Assembly (NCBI GenBank): GCA_003427395.1 | Contig: BFEA01000884.1 | Coordinates: 160,166 to 224,165, forward strand | DNA length: 64,000 nucleotides | Origin: Chara braunii | Lineage: Eukaryota > Streptophyta > Charophyceae > Charales > Characeae | Direction: 5' to 3' | Shown: one piece after another, positions 1 to 11,851 of the stretch | Position numbering within the stretch: position 1 is the first letter of the stretch | How the letters are laid out: the number at the start of each line of letters is the position of its first letter | The notes under the pieces: model-generated | What the model was told of the DNA's origin: nothing | Databases searched by the model: none | Seen by the model: only the letters and a program-made list of their open reading frames with translations | Translations under genes and position numbers: made by a program

Positions 1-1434
1 TGCAGAAGGAGACGAGGAGGAGGAACAGCGGTCGTCGCAACGAGGGAGGAAGGAGATAACTTAACTTCCCCAGTCACGCAGCGCAGCGAACCATCAATCG
101 TGTGAAGTCGAAATGAACAGCCCGTCCGCGGTACCGGCGGCATGTCATCAGGTTTCGGAACTCAGAGAGATGTCGAGTTACGGCCGTCCCGGATACATAG
201 AAGCAACCAGTAGTGGGAATTCAAAAAAAATCCCTTGCCAAGATCCTGCTCTAATCCTCGCGACCCCTACTCTGCCAACCCGTAATTTGGGTACCTGCTA
301 ATGGACACAGTCCCTCTACTGTATGACCCTTGCAAGAGGCCAATCAAAACTCGACCCCTNACTTTGTAGCCTCTTCATAACCTCTTCATAGGTCCAGACA
401 GAACAAAGCCTTCTCGGGTACTAGCTTTAAGGTCCTAAATAAGCATGGTCTGGCAGACCCGAATAACAATACTTCTGTTTTTTATTTTTCTTTTTATTCT
501 TCCAGTTTCCCTTGTCTATTCCGCGGAAGTTGCAATTCGTTTTTCACTACGGTAGAGGCAAAAAGTAAGTCCATGTGATAGTCATGTTGGTTGGGACTCG
601 GTCACGACCTACGTGGGACCGTTAGGGACCCAGTGGGATCGGGCCCAAGCAAGAAGGGACCCTTGGATCCAAATCTGTTAGACATTTGTTCATTCTTTTT
701 CTGACAGAGATCTAGAGTTTTATTCTTCTGGTTAGGACACCCATTGTCGAAGTGATGAGGCGCTTCACATGCTTTGACTGCACAATTCGTGGCTTGACTC
801 GCACCATGTACACCACTCAATTCTGCATTGTTGTATATGGTCACTCATTGTCTGATTTGGGGTACATTCACGAAACTGACTGATTGGACTCGAGAGGATC
901 TCGTATTCAGACTTATCAGACTGAGTCGCTGGATCAGACCTCTGATGTGAATTAATTAGTTATTTATTTTTTTGATCTTTAGTCCAAATGTAATGCCACT
1001 CAGGCTAAGAGTTCTACCTTCTTTTTCCTTGAGCTTTTCGATTTGTTTTCCCTTAGTTCATTTTAAATGTCAGTGGAGACCCGTAACCAAAGGGAAGAGA
1101 GAGAGAAGAGAGAGAGAAAAGGAAGAGTGGGAAAGAGACTGTCTAGAGTGGATAAGGACTGCAAAATGGAGCGTTCGTCCAAGCGAAAAGGGAGTGAACT
1201 CTTTGAGAGTCTGATTGATTCCCTTGTTGGTTGGCACCTCTTCAACCCATCTGTCGAAGTATCTACAGACACTTTATGAGGGGTGGTCTTAAATGGGAAA
1301 GAAGATGGAGGAAGAGAGGAAGGAGTTGTTTTTTAAAATTCAGTTGTAGAAATTGTTCCCTCACCGAGCACAGAACGATGTGGGGAACAATTGTAGCCTA
1401 TCCTCAACGCTATCATTCATACACCTCAGTCCTC
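1..1434. other. Unassigned sequence upstream of a gag relic
   Basis: I see no supported gene here. Short ORFs occur on both strands but lack recognisable motifs. There is a GA-rich tract at about 1080-1140. Because a plus-strand gag relic begins at about 1435, this stretch could be the leader or LTR of the same decayed element, but I see no PBS or LTR partner. Confidence 0.3.
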
Positions 1435-2534
1435 TGAAGTATTTGCAAAATTGCGGAAACTTCGGGAGGATCAGACCGATATAATTGGCAAGTGTCGTGA
1501 CTTGACGATTGAGGTTGTTGTGCTGCGACAAACCCAAAATGGCCAATCCTCTTCTTGTACCCCCTGGTTCCGGAGCTGCTATTGAAACTAGTCCTGCCAT
1601 TCTTACTGCATCTTCTTCTTCTTCATCTTTGAGTGTGATGGCAAGCCTATCGGGACCTGCAGAAGGTGCAAATTTCGTTGTTGCTAAAGCAAGCGATAAT
1701 GTGGGAAATTATGCAACTGCAGATCATAACCAAAAGGCACTGGTCCCAGCTATGGTGATTCCTATGTGGATCGAAAGGCCGTAAAGAAACCGTCCGAGTA
1801 CGACGGCAAGGAAGAAACTGAATCTTGGATCAGCTCCATGAAAGCTTATTTTGAGGTTCTAGGAACTCGGACATAGACCCAGTTCGTGATCATGGTAATG
1901 AATGTCGGGCCATTGTACGGGGCTTCTTAGAAGTCTAATCTACGCGAGCTAGGGCCCCAAAGATAGATTTGAAATGGTGGTTTAAAGCCACTTCGGTTGC
2001 CACCCTTGAAGAACTCTTAATTAAACAATGCATGGATCCACATGCCGCTGCAAGGGCAAGGAGTCAATTTAACAACATCAAACGCAGCAAGTGGTCGAGA
2101 CCATGAAAACCCTTCAAGCCTACCTTAGCAAGATGTTTGTTACTCCTGGATTAGAAATGACCGAACAATCTTGTTTGGATGTAGTAAAAGACGTGGTTCC
2201 CACTACCTTTACAAATCGCTTAGGCAGGGACTTCATTGGATACACTGACTGATTTTCCTTAATGAACGATGTTGTTAGTCTCGAAGTAGTAGACCTCATT
2301 TTCATAGCAGGTGGCAAAAAGCCTAAAGGCGGCAGGTGGTTTCGAGGAAACAACCGTTTTGTTGTGCATGACCTATTGGAGGCGGATGAGGAGGCCTATG
2401 CAGATGACCCCAGTCTTCGTGACGACCAAGAGCAGGACCCTGAAAGAGCCAGTTCCTCTTCAACCGATGAATTTGACGCAAACCACGATGAGGAAAAATT
2501 TACTGCCTTTAAAAAGACTGCCAACGGAAAGTGA
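1435..2534 (+). pseudogene. Decayed Ty3-type gag relic (first copy)
   Basis: Plus-strand pieces in several frames together look like an LTR-retrotransposon gag. A coiled-coil-like segment (1435-1555) is followed by a Ser-rich stretch. Next comes a segment at about 1785-1875 with KPSEYDGKEE and ESWISSMKAYFEVLG, the usual gag N-terminal pattern in which a Y-D-G-K motif precedes W-hydrophobic-AYF. Helical gag-like sequence continues at 1960-2240 (KWWFKATSVATLEELL, SQFNNIK, LQAYLSKMF), and an acidic Asp/Glu/Ser-rich tail ends at 2534. Several stops and at least two frame changes separate the pieces, so it is a pseudogene. No zinc knuckle or pol follows. The gag assignment is family-level inference from these motifs; the exact lineage is unknown. 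Confidence 0.6.
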
Positions 2535-2729
2535 CCCGAACAACATGCTATCGCCAATTTCTGTATGATTCGGAATGTCGTTCAACATCGAAAGTGTCGA
2601 GTGTATGGTCGCGATTATGGCAACCAAGTTGAATCAAATGACCTAAAAATGAAAAATAAAAATGAAAAATAAAAGAATAATGTAATTTGAGTTAATCATT
2701 TTGTAGATTCATGGGTTGCACTTACATCG

Positions 2730-3275
2730 TCTCGTCATCCTCCCACCTTATGTTTTATTCCACTTTGTCGGTACTGTGCTCCCTCCTGCATGGCCAACCA
2801 CCGTTTGGCGCCAACCTTTGCCTTACATCCCTTTTCTCAACCTCGAGTGGTCGCTTGACTATCCCAATAGCATACTCCTCACTCCATGGTCTCTCCATCA
2901 TCATCATCTTCCCTCCTCCCCCTCCCTCCCCCTTCCTCCTCCTCCTCCTCGCTCTTTCTCGTCCGTCTTCCTCCCCCATCGTCGAGCGTGTGTCTATCCC
3001 GCTCTCCCACTTATATGTTCCCTTCTTCACAACCCACCAGCATGGCGCACAACCTTCGTCGTACGTCCCCACTCTCAACCTCAACTTGTCGATCGACTTT
3101 CCTAATCGCATACTCCTCCCTCCATGTCATCATCTTCCCTCCTCCTCCACCTACCTCCTCCCTCCTCCTCCCTCCTGCTCCACCCCTCCAACCTCCTCCT
3201 CCTCCCTCCTCCACCTCACTCCTTTTCATCCTTGTTCCTCACCTATCCCTCATCCTCCTCTATCATCGAGCGCGT
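2730..3275 (+). repeat. Two-copy tandem repeat of about 265 bp, pyrimidine-rich
   Basis: Two successive units (about 2730-2995 and 3000-3275) share the order CATGGC…CAACC, CTCAACCTC, GACTWTCC…AATMGCATACTCCTC…CTCCATG, then a CCT/TCC-rich tract ending in ATCGTCGAGCG or ATCATCGAGCG. Long overlapping ORFs across it on both strands are a by-product of the composition and are not called as genes. Confidence 0.65.
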
Positions 3276-3491
3276 GTGTGTGTCCGCTCACAAGAATGCA
3301 CGATGGAACGATGTTGTTTTCGGATTTGCAAACGCCCATAAAAGGAAAAAAAAAAAGTGCGAGGATTGAGCTCTCGCGAGGCCCTCCTCGGGCACACAGA
3401 CAATCTGGGCATAGGCCCCCAGCAAGCCTCGCGTCCGCCCTAAGTGAAGGTGGGCCTGCATAATCGTTGGAGGCCTACTCTTGACATTTTT

Positions 3492-3497
3492 TATAAA
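3492..3497 (+). promoter_or_regulatory. TATA box of a presumed LTR promoter
   Basis: TATAAA occurs in TTTTTTATAAATGGGG. About 920 bp downstream is a retrotransposon-type primer-binding site, so this is a plausible U3 promoter of a plus-strand LTR element. Supported only by motif and spacing. Confidence 0.35.
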
Positions 3498-4411
3498 TGG
3501 GGTCTCAGACAGTTGCAGCACGCCAGTTGGTTACAGAGCAACGTGAGCCTTCCCTGACTCAATCATGTCAAGGAGTGGCCGCTGACCCATGAGAAAGCAG
3601 CTCTTGCGTCACACACATGCCATGAGCCAATGAGATGGCGCCGAACACTTGGAGCCTCGTGGGCTACCTGGACGTTCCTAATTGCATGAGGCCCATGCCA
3701 ATATCTTAAATTGGGCCTAGGAGTAGATACTTTGGGCCAACCTGAGGCTACTATACTCCTACACGCCAGGCCCAGACCAGCCAGCAATAGGGTTCAATTT
3801 CGATAAAGGAAAGTGAGTGCGCAGGGGCAGGACATTCTGGCCTACTCAGGCATTGGTGGCACGTTGCTGCATTGTCACGCGAGCATTGGCATTATTGTTG
3901 GCAGGTCGGGGTGCACACAAGCGCTTGTAGGAGAGAGGAAGCTGCGGTGGCAGCTGGCACATGGCATCCATAGTCGGGCTGCGTGTGCGAAGGCGGGTGA
4001 TGGCGATGGTGGTCTTCAAGTAAGAGACGCATAAAGAAGGAGTCAGGGGTGATGAGGAGAGGTGTGGGTCATGTGGTACACGTACCTGGTGTATGTTGGC
4101 AGTCTGCATTGGCGTTGACATCACGTACATTGGTCATCAACTTCGATGTGTTCCTGTTGCATGAACATAGATAGGATATATAGTCTGAGCAGTGTAGGTT
4201 GGGCGCTGGGCGCCACTCAATAGGAGCGACATTGGATACTATGTTGGTGTGGCCAAAAAGTGTAGGCATTGACATTTGAGTTCATTGTATTGCTCTTATT
4301 TGGATGGTATCTTGGTGCATTGCGCTCTTTGCTTGGTACCTGACTATCCGAACTTCAGCGTGATTTTGCAACTTGGATTTCTCTCTATCACTCTCGCTCA
4401 TATTCCTTGCA
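3492..4411 (+). mobile_element. Presumed R-U5 part of a 5' LTR, plus strand
   Basis: The stretch runs from a TATA box to a CA dinucleotide three bases before a primer-binding-site-like sequence. That is the expected order for the end of a 5' LTR. No matching 3' LTR is seen in the window, so the left boundary is unknown and the call rests on the PBS. Confidence 0.35.
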
Positions 4412-4414
4412 ATT

Positions 4415-4432
4415 TGGTTTCAGAGCTGGTTC
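4415..4432 (+). promoter_or_regulatory. Primer-binding site, initiator-Met tRNA type
   Basis: TGGTTTCAGAGCTGGTTC follows CA-ATT. Plant Ty3 and copia elements often carry TGGTATCAGAGC, complementary to the 3' end of initiator tRNA-Met. This site differs by one base in the first twelve. It marks the start of an internal region read on the plus strand, consistent with the gag-like relic that begins about 1.2 kb downstream. Confidence 0.45.
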
Positions 4433-5586
4433 GATATCGTCGTTACCGGCGTTGGCGACTTTGTTACTTGGTGCGCTAACGAAGCTTCTCCGCAGTAAGT
4501 ATGCATTGGCACTAGCTTGTTAAGCCACTCTCGGGTAGAGGGGAGCGTGGTCGGAAGTTGTGGCGACAATGGATGTATGTGGAATGATGAGAGCATGGTG
4601 ATGTGGCATTTTGGTTGAGGTGGCACTGCACTATCTTCTTTGTGGTACCGAGGCTATGACCGGTCATCAAAATGCATGTTGGCTCAATTGGTGAAAAAAT
4701 TGTGGTTGGGGGCAGCTATCTTCAGGTACATTGTTCCCTTCCCTTATCGTCCCATCTCAATATCTTCTTACTGTGAGGAAGAGAGTTTCAACTTGAGTGT
4801 CCTCTTCTGGTTCAGCAGTCGCGAGCACTCTACCTTGACCGTCGACATTCTTCCCGGTAGTGGATCAGGCAGGGGAGGGTGGTGCCTCTGAAGGGCCCTG
4901 GACAAAGCACATGTCATAATCACCATGCCAAACCACGGGAGTAGAGCACACAGGCTTTGTTGCATTCTCCTTTGAGCTCGTGTTGCGCTGTAGAGGGAAG
5001 AGGAGTGAGTCAGGCTGAGGGGTGAGTCAGGCTGAGGGGTTCGACGTGTGCCGAACCGTCGTTAAAGCTACTCCAGTGGGGAAACTGACCGACACCGTGT
5101 GCAAGGATAAAAGTAATACGGGCCAAGTTGGTTTGCTTCGCATTACCTAGGCACAAGGGTGAGCCGATGTCCACACCATAGACACCGTTGCTGAATGATG
5201 CAAACAGGAACGCCAGATACAAGGAAGGGAAGGTTCCAATTGGTGCTCAAATACAACCATTATTATTTCCATTTATGCATACATCTGCACAAGTGATTTA
5301 TTTGAGGTGTGACCGACTGCTAAAACTTGACAAACGACATTAGAGTAAAACTATAGTAGTTTACCATTTCCAGTTTTATTTCATGTTGCTGTTTGCGAAC
5401 TGATCAAAGCAGGAATATATCATTTGCACAGTCTATGTATATTATGTTGACCCCACTTGATCAGTAGCGTGGGTGACTTGCCGAATATTTATCTATTTTT
5501 ATTTATTTCAAATCTCGAACAGACACATGTTGTGGTAGGCCCTAGCGAAGGCATTAGTGCAGAGAATGTTCTGCTCTAACTCATGA
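4433..5586. other. Presumed untranslated leader; no gene seen
   Basis: Only short ORFs without recognisable motifs. The position between a PBS and a gag-like relic suggests a retrotransposon leader. A short direct duplication (GTGAGTCAGGCTGAGGGG twice) lies near 5005-5040. Confidence 0.3.
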
Positions 5587-6664
5587 GTGGTAGCATTAGT
5601 GGGGAGGACAGATTTGAAGGAAGAAGGGTGCCACAACAAGAGTCTCTTAGAATACCCATTGTGCATTAGGCGTTACTATTCGGGGGCGAGAGAGCTATAT
5701 AGTGAGAGCTTGTGGTTGAACGTTTGGATGCAGCAGCAGCAGCAGAGTTGGTACTGGCTGCGGCGGCAGCCACTGCTGGAGTCATGGTCACATTTGCGGT
5801 TTCATCTTAGGGTCACCCGACAACAGACATGCAGTCTAATCCGCAGGCTATGCTCAGCGGGATGAGTCCAGGCACTTCTTCAAGTCAGATGTCGGGCTCG
5901 CGGTACAGCTAACCACCTCAACCCGCTAGAGAGGAGAATAAGTAGAGTTGATCCGCTTGCGGTTAGAGAAGGATCTCAGAGATGTTACCGAAAGAAAAAC
6001 AAGGATCAGAAAAAGAAAATTCAAGTTAGAGGACAGAAAGTCAGACAAAGTTGCACTAGAAGGGTTAGATGACTCGACCCTTGACGACACCGGAAAATTT
6101 CTCAAGGTTGGTATGTTGAGCATGTATGCGTACAAGGACAACAAATTGGATGATATATAGGACATCCTTAATCTGATATTGAGTGTTATGCAAGGAAAGG
6201 GAAGAGAAGTCCCTTCCACAATAGGCGGACCTAGTCTTAACCTCTTAGGCCATCAACAACGTTTCCATTGCCACCTTCGTCACCGGCGATGGCAGGCCCC
6301 TTTGTCTCTCTATTTGGCATACCACAAGGTGGTACGTCAACAGCAGCTGCACAATTGTTGCTTCCTCATGCTCAGGTCCATCTGCTGCATCTATGAGGTC
6401 GTCGGCGGTCCCACAAAGCTGCACAATTGTTGCTTCCTCATCCTCAGGTCCATTGCTGCATCTATGAGGTCGTCGGCGGTCCCACAAATGGGACCATAGC
6501 AGCCTTGGTACCTCAATACCCCTTTGAAATCGCCTCAAACCTTTTTTGGAGACAAGAAGGATGAGGCACTTAACACTTGGTTGAGGACGTTCCTGTGTGG
6601 GTAAGAGCGAAGAGAACGTTGTTGGGACCTTTTGTTCTCGAATCAAGTCTCGACCTTGAGACAT
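5587..6664 (+). pseudogene. Decayed gag-like relic (second copy)
   Basis: An N-terminal part with a poly-Gln/Ala-like CAG/GCG stretch near 5730-5775 is followed by a charged, coiled-coil-like segment at 5948-6160 (LRLEKDLRDVTERK, IRKRKFKLEDRKSDK). Near 6540-6600 one frame reads FGDKKDEALNTWLRTF, resembling the gag start seen in Ty3 elements (F-D/G-x-K-x-D-E-x-L-x-x-W-L-R). Stops and frame changes separate these pieces. The relic may belong to the element whose PBS lies at 4415. Its order and strand fit a gag, but the assignment is tentative and no protease or polymerase follows. Confidence 0.4.
6340..6488 (+). repeat. Tandem duplication of about 77 bp inside the gag relic
   Basis: Two nearly identical copies of AGCTGCACAATTGTTGCTTC…ATGAGGTCGTCGGCGGTCCC stand head to tail. 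The second lacks a few bases, so the duplication itself shifts the frame. Confidence 0.85.
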
Positions 6665-7529
6665 GATATATGGCTAAGATGTGCACAACAGAGGAATCCG
6701 GAATGAGCAGGCAAGAGAGATGGAAAAGATTAGATGAAGGACTAAGACGGGATCGCTGGCGCCAAGGACCCAAGATGGGACTCGGGACTGCAACAGCCTT
6801 AAATCCAAGAATGGACCATGAAGTTGCGGCTGGCAAAGAACTGCAGGAAATTAGTAAAGGCGCCCCATCTTCTTGAAGAAGAAGGACTGCCAGAAAAATA
6901 ATACCTAGATGTTAGTACCACAAGAAGAAGGGGGACCGATGACACCGAGGAAAATAGTGCCTCGGTGTTGGCACATGAGGTCCTAGCATGTGGCTTAGGA
7001 GGCCACATGAATACGGCATGAGAAAAGCTTGAGGGCCGCAAATCAAGCAAAGAGGGTGCAAAAGGACTCGTACGGCGGTGCCACCTAAACAAATGCCTAA
7101 GACGGGCAATCTGAAAAATAAGTGGTCTTTGGGAGCCAAAATGAAAAAGGCTAAAAAAAAAAGGGAGTGTTTGAGTTTGGAAGCTTCTAGGCCTTAAAAT
7201 TGACAAGGGACTCAAAAGGGATGCAAAGGATCACAAGGGTCTTAATTGTGGAGTGCCCAGGTACACTGGACCTAAAAAATGAGGTTCTAGTGTAATCCGG
7301 AATAAAACGGGCAGCAAAGGTGAGGAGAAAATGGCCTAGAGGGAGAATGGGAGAGGCAAGAGAGTATGGGAGTGGAAAAAGGGAGCCGCCATATCGTGGT
7401 CAACTTGCCCCTCCACAAAAGAGGTTTAGATGCCTTAAACAAGACAGCATCAAGTCTAGATGCAGTTATGACAAAAACGGACAAAGATGGACACCTAGAG
7501 CAAAATAAAACACATGTTTTAGACACATT
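6665..7529. other. Unassigned, purine-rich sequence
   Basis: No recognisable coding motif. The purine-rich style resembles the repeat units that follow at 7530-9265. It may be the eroded 3' internal part of the same retroelement. Confidence 0.3.
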
Positions 7530-8783
7530 TTGTGACTAGATTCATCCTAGGATGAAACAATTACAAAATGTTTTGATTATCTTGATTTTTTGAAAAGAAA
7601 ATCAGGATAAAATACGAGGAAAGCAGACCGTGATGCAGCGGATCATAAATAGTAAAGCAAACACTTGTTTCAAATGCATCCGGACCCAATATTAAGTCCA
7701 GATGCACTTGGGGATATGTTGCTCCATTTTGTTTCAGTTTGAGGCAAGTGTGGGGGTAATGGGACTAGGAAAAAGGTCATCATTGCACTTTGAGATTTAA
7801 CGGACTACAATGGAGTGTCAAGGCTATGAGAAATTGAGCCTTGACAGTCGCAAGGCAATAGAAAAGAGAGCCTCAAGCATGAGGACTAATTACGATGATG
7901 AACGTAGACCACGAGATTAAGATCATACGACCAAGAATATTCAGCACACTTGAGATACATGGGGAGGAGGAAATTGGGACTGCGGGGACTAAGGAGTTTC
8001 AAATAAAATTGGGATGACATGTGGAGTCGTGTCGGGGACCACGTGGGCTCAAATAAGAATAATCACAAATTGGCACCGAGGCCAGGGGGACCACCAATGA
8101 AACTAATGTAGGGAACTAAAGTACGGGACAACTGCAGGGGACTGAGTTATCCCAAGATAACTATGCGGCAGCATGAGGAATGAATAATCAAAGAGATATG
8201 CATCATCGAGATCAAGATCTAACGACTCGAAATATTAGCACAACACTAGTGGGATTGGGCAAGGGAGTCGTAGAAGACAATGAAGGGAAGAAATGAGGAA
8301 GGAGGGTGTAGATTGCAGACAGAGATATCTCGGACCAACCAGACTAAAAAAACTAGAGCCTTGAGAAACTCTAGGTGAGAAATAAGCTACCAAGGGAAAC
8401 TGGGAGCAAAGGGGGCCGCAGTTTGGAGCTAACGGTGTCAAAATGGGGCTCTCATGAGTATGGGGGTGCCATAATTGCAGTATGAGAAATAACAGACTGC
8501 CCCTAACGCATGATTTAGGCCTACATCAAGATTTAGGGCCTAAAGAAAGTCTCAACAGCTAACTGACACTTGTCATGTCCCGAAAAAGAAAGAAGGAAAA
8601 AAAAAAAGAGAAAAATGAGGGTCAGTGAGACAAAAGAGAAGGAGAAGGAGGGAGTGAGTTGGTCGTCGGTGGGGATTGGCACAGTAGGGATTGACAAGTC
8701 CCTACTGTCCGAATCTTATGCTCTAAAGAAAAGGAAAAAGAAAATGACCACTAACGATAAAAAACGATCACTTCGATGATGCA
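7530..8783 (+). repeat. LTR-like repeat unit A, preceded by a polypurine tract
   Basis: This unit shares its first roughly 480 bp with the unit at 8784-9265 (GATTCATC…GGATGAA, CATCCGGA…CTAGATGCACTTGG, then GGCAAGTGTGRGGG and GACTAGGAAAA). The GGCAAGTGTGGGGG tract near 7744-7757 resembles the polypurine tract of plant Ty3 elements, so the LTR proper may begin at about 7758. The later part (about 8080-8770) also matches sequence at 17990-20030. Confidence 0.55.
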
Positions 8784-9265
8784 TTATTGACCGGATTCAT
8801 CATAGGGTGAATCAGTTACAAAGTATCTTAAATTTCTTAGGATTTTTTTTGAAAAATCAAAGAAAATCAAGAACTTTTGCAACCGAGATACAACGGATTG
8901 CGAGAGGAGAGGGAAACACATGTTTCAAGTACATCCGGAGCCAGTATTGAGCCTAGATGCACTTGGAAATATGCCGCCCAATTTCGTTTTAGTTTGGGGC
9001 AAGTGTGAGGGCAATGAGACTAGGAAAATGACCAGCATTGCATTTCGAGAATTAACGTATAGCATGGGGGTGCTGAGGCCAAGGAAAAATGAGTCGAGGC
9101 ACACTCAAGACACTAGAAAAATGTGTCTCAAGGATGAAAGGTGGAAACGGTAAATGACAACCGTAAGATGAAGATTCAACGGTCTATAATATTTGACACA
9201 CTCGAGACACATGGAAAGGAGAGATTAGGATTGTCGGGGACTACAAAACCCCAAATAAAAGTGGG
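8784..9265 (+). repeat. LTR-like repeat unit B, truncated direct copy of unit A
   Basis: Collinear with 7530-7990 at visibly moderate identity, including a polypurine-like GGCAAGTGTGAGGG near 8998-9011. Similarity ends near 9265, where GC-richer unrelated sequence begins. Confidence 0.6.
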
Positions 9266-11013
9266 ACGCTGTCGAGCGCATTAGTCCCGCGCAGGGCGGG
9301 ACCCTCCTGGCCGCGTCACGCAGAAGTTGGTCTACCTCGTCGTGATACACATGGAGCTTCCGCACGCTGCTCGGGCTGAGTGCACCAGCCATACCTCTCA
9401 CGAGTCCCTACAACAGGATAGGGCCAACGCGAGGTACAACTTACCTCCACATGCGGGAGTTGTCACCTCCCTTCGGTGGGTGTATCCCCGCCGAGCTACC
9501 AGTCCACAGTACGAAAGCTACAAGGTTGCAATCGAGGAGGTAGACTAGTCAAGGGCATTTCTTGTTTGCTGTAGCATAGGCGGTACGTGCGGTCCCACGC
9601 CTCTATTGAACCCGCACGCGAACAGACGCACTGGGGGGCTGAAGTCTCAGGCGCGACTCGTCGTCGGTCGACTAGGACGCATCTCACTCACCATGCATTA
9701 CACCACAACATACACACACACATGGAACGACACAAAAACAAACAACACAACAACACTCCTAGTCCCTTTTGTAACCATCCCATAACCTTCCGACGCGGAA
9801 ATCGGATAGGCGACATACGCAAGGCTTAGCATAAAACCGTGGATGCAGAGCCTTCTCATATCGACTATCAGTGCAAGCATACGCAAATAATCACAGTGAT
9901 GACGTACTATGTAATTCTCATAATCACGCGGTCCTCGATAATCTCGAGGGTCGCGTTCGACACTGAAGTGTCGGTTGACACTCGCCTTGAGGGTCAATCT
10001 CTCGATGCTAGACAACCGCCAAGTGCGGTTGAACCACACCCTCTTCTGCATCCTGCGAAGAATGGGTGGTACACAGGTTCGTACCTGTGGTGGCAATCGT
10101 TTCTTATCGCCCTAGAGACCAACTTCATCATTCAGGGTCTGAAGAAAACTCAAGGGGCTTGACTTTGACGGCTATCACGGACTAAAACGTCAAACTATAA
10201 AAACTTTAAGAAGCAAAGGATAAAAAAAATCTCCCTCTTCTCTCAAAATATAATATGTTTAATCCTTATACACGGTCATAATAGGTCGCGCGAACACCCA
10301 ACGAGTATGTATATACATATATATCGAGGGTTATAATATGTCACGCTCACTTCTCATAATCATAGTGAGACTCCTCTCAACCATATATATGTATCGCAGG
10401 CAGTCAAATCCAAAGTCCGAACCACCAAAAATACTTGCAATCACATCAAAGATTCAACCAAAAGTCCATGCACAACACAGGGTCAACTTCAACCATTATC
10501 TTCGCTCACACTCCTTGCTTTAGCCATACAAGCCTCAACCTTAGCGCACCCTTTGAACAATAAAGTACTCATTACCTTTGTTAGATGACCATTCAATAAA
10601 GTCCAGGTAAAAACATAACAAAACAAATCAAACCACATAGCTAAAGTCTTTAGGTTGAGTGGCAAGAGTGGATTGGAGTTGAGTCGTAAAACCGACGAAT
10701 CGGCAACCGACCTGTTATAAGTGATAAGAAAAGATGATTCTCGTGGAATCAAGGTAAAACTAGTCCAGACCTTGAATCAAACAATCAAAAGGACCTGTAA
10801 TACAAGATAGGTAAATCCCCAAGTTAAACCATTAGTGTATGGGGAATATATCTCCATAATACATTCTCACTCAACGTTAACTGTCAACTAAGTTTCGGTC
10901 AACCCCTAAGTCATTGTACAAATAAAAGGTGGACCTTTAGCAGAATCCTCCTTATTCAAGGATGAATAGTTAGAATCGTCACTTGTCAAAATATAGTCTA
11001 ACTCCTGTAAACT
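9266..11013. other. Unassigned intergenic or transposon-derived sequence
   Basis: No ORF here has motifs I recognise. A GC-rich block (9266-10170) gives way to AT-rich sequence. A small inverted pair of ATATATGTAT-type blocks lies at about 10305-10395. Confidence 0.3.
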
Positions 11014-11540
11014 AAGAAAATTTCGGCAGCGCTTCCCGTAGGAAAAGTGTATTTTCGAAATTTATATTGACTCGCATATAAAAACTGAAATAATATTTAA
11101 CCATAGAAAGTTAAATTTTGTCTAACCCACTACATTAGCAAAAATTTAGGCAACATCTCCGTTAGATAAGTAGGCTTCTCATATTTATACTAAGTCAGTC
11201 AAAAACTCAAAGTAAGATTTGAGTTCAACTAATACAAAATTTAACTTCCTCCTTATATTTGTAAAAATTTCGGCAACGTTTCCCGTAGAGAAAGTAGCTT
11301 ATCAAGAGTTATACAAAATTAAATTCAAAAATCTGAAAATAACTTTGATTTTTCAAAGTCGAATTTTGTCTAACTCTCAAAATTAGCAAAACTTTTGGCA
11401 TCACTCCCTTTAGAAAATGAGACTTTCCAAACTTGTACTAAGCCATATGTAAAATTTAGACAAGATGAACTTTGAAAAGTCAAAATCAGACTGACTCCTT
11501 GATTTTTTAAAAATTTCGGTAGCGCTTTTCGTAGAAAAAA
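11014..11540 (+). repeat. Degenerate tandem repeat of about 123 bp, five copies
   Basis: The block AAAATTTCGGCARCG-YTTCCCGTAG-AAAAGT recurs near 11018, 11142, 11264, 11387 and 11508, about 121-124 bp apart, joined by diverged AT-rich sequence with TTTGTCTAAC or CTAA tails. The fourth copy is the most diverged. No ORF is conserved through the repeats. Confidence 0.75.
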
Positions 11541-11851
11541 CAACGTACCAAGATTTATACAAGACCAAGTTTAACAAATGATCCCAGAAAATGCAAGAAT
11601 TAACCTAAAATACAAAAAAAACATAGCTACGAAAATGCAGAAATTTGAACTAACTCCAATGACTCTAGCACGTGGCGAGCATCTAAAGCAACTACGTGTC
11701 AAACTGAAACTCAGACCAAGTAGTGGTCACACTCAGTCACATGCAAAGCCAAACCACATTGGTAAGTACACTCAGTTGTCCCAAAGTCAAATTCTCATAG
11801 ATTAGTTCATGAAACCCTCAGATGATTTATTCCTTATACCCAACTTACAAT

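Noticed and set aside
2711-3463. 250-codon plus-strand ORF
   Set aside because: Runs through a pyrimidine-rich tandem repeat that is open in several frames on both strands.
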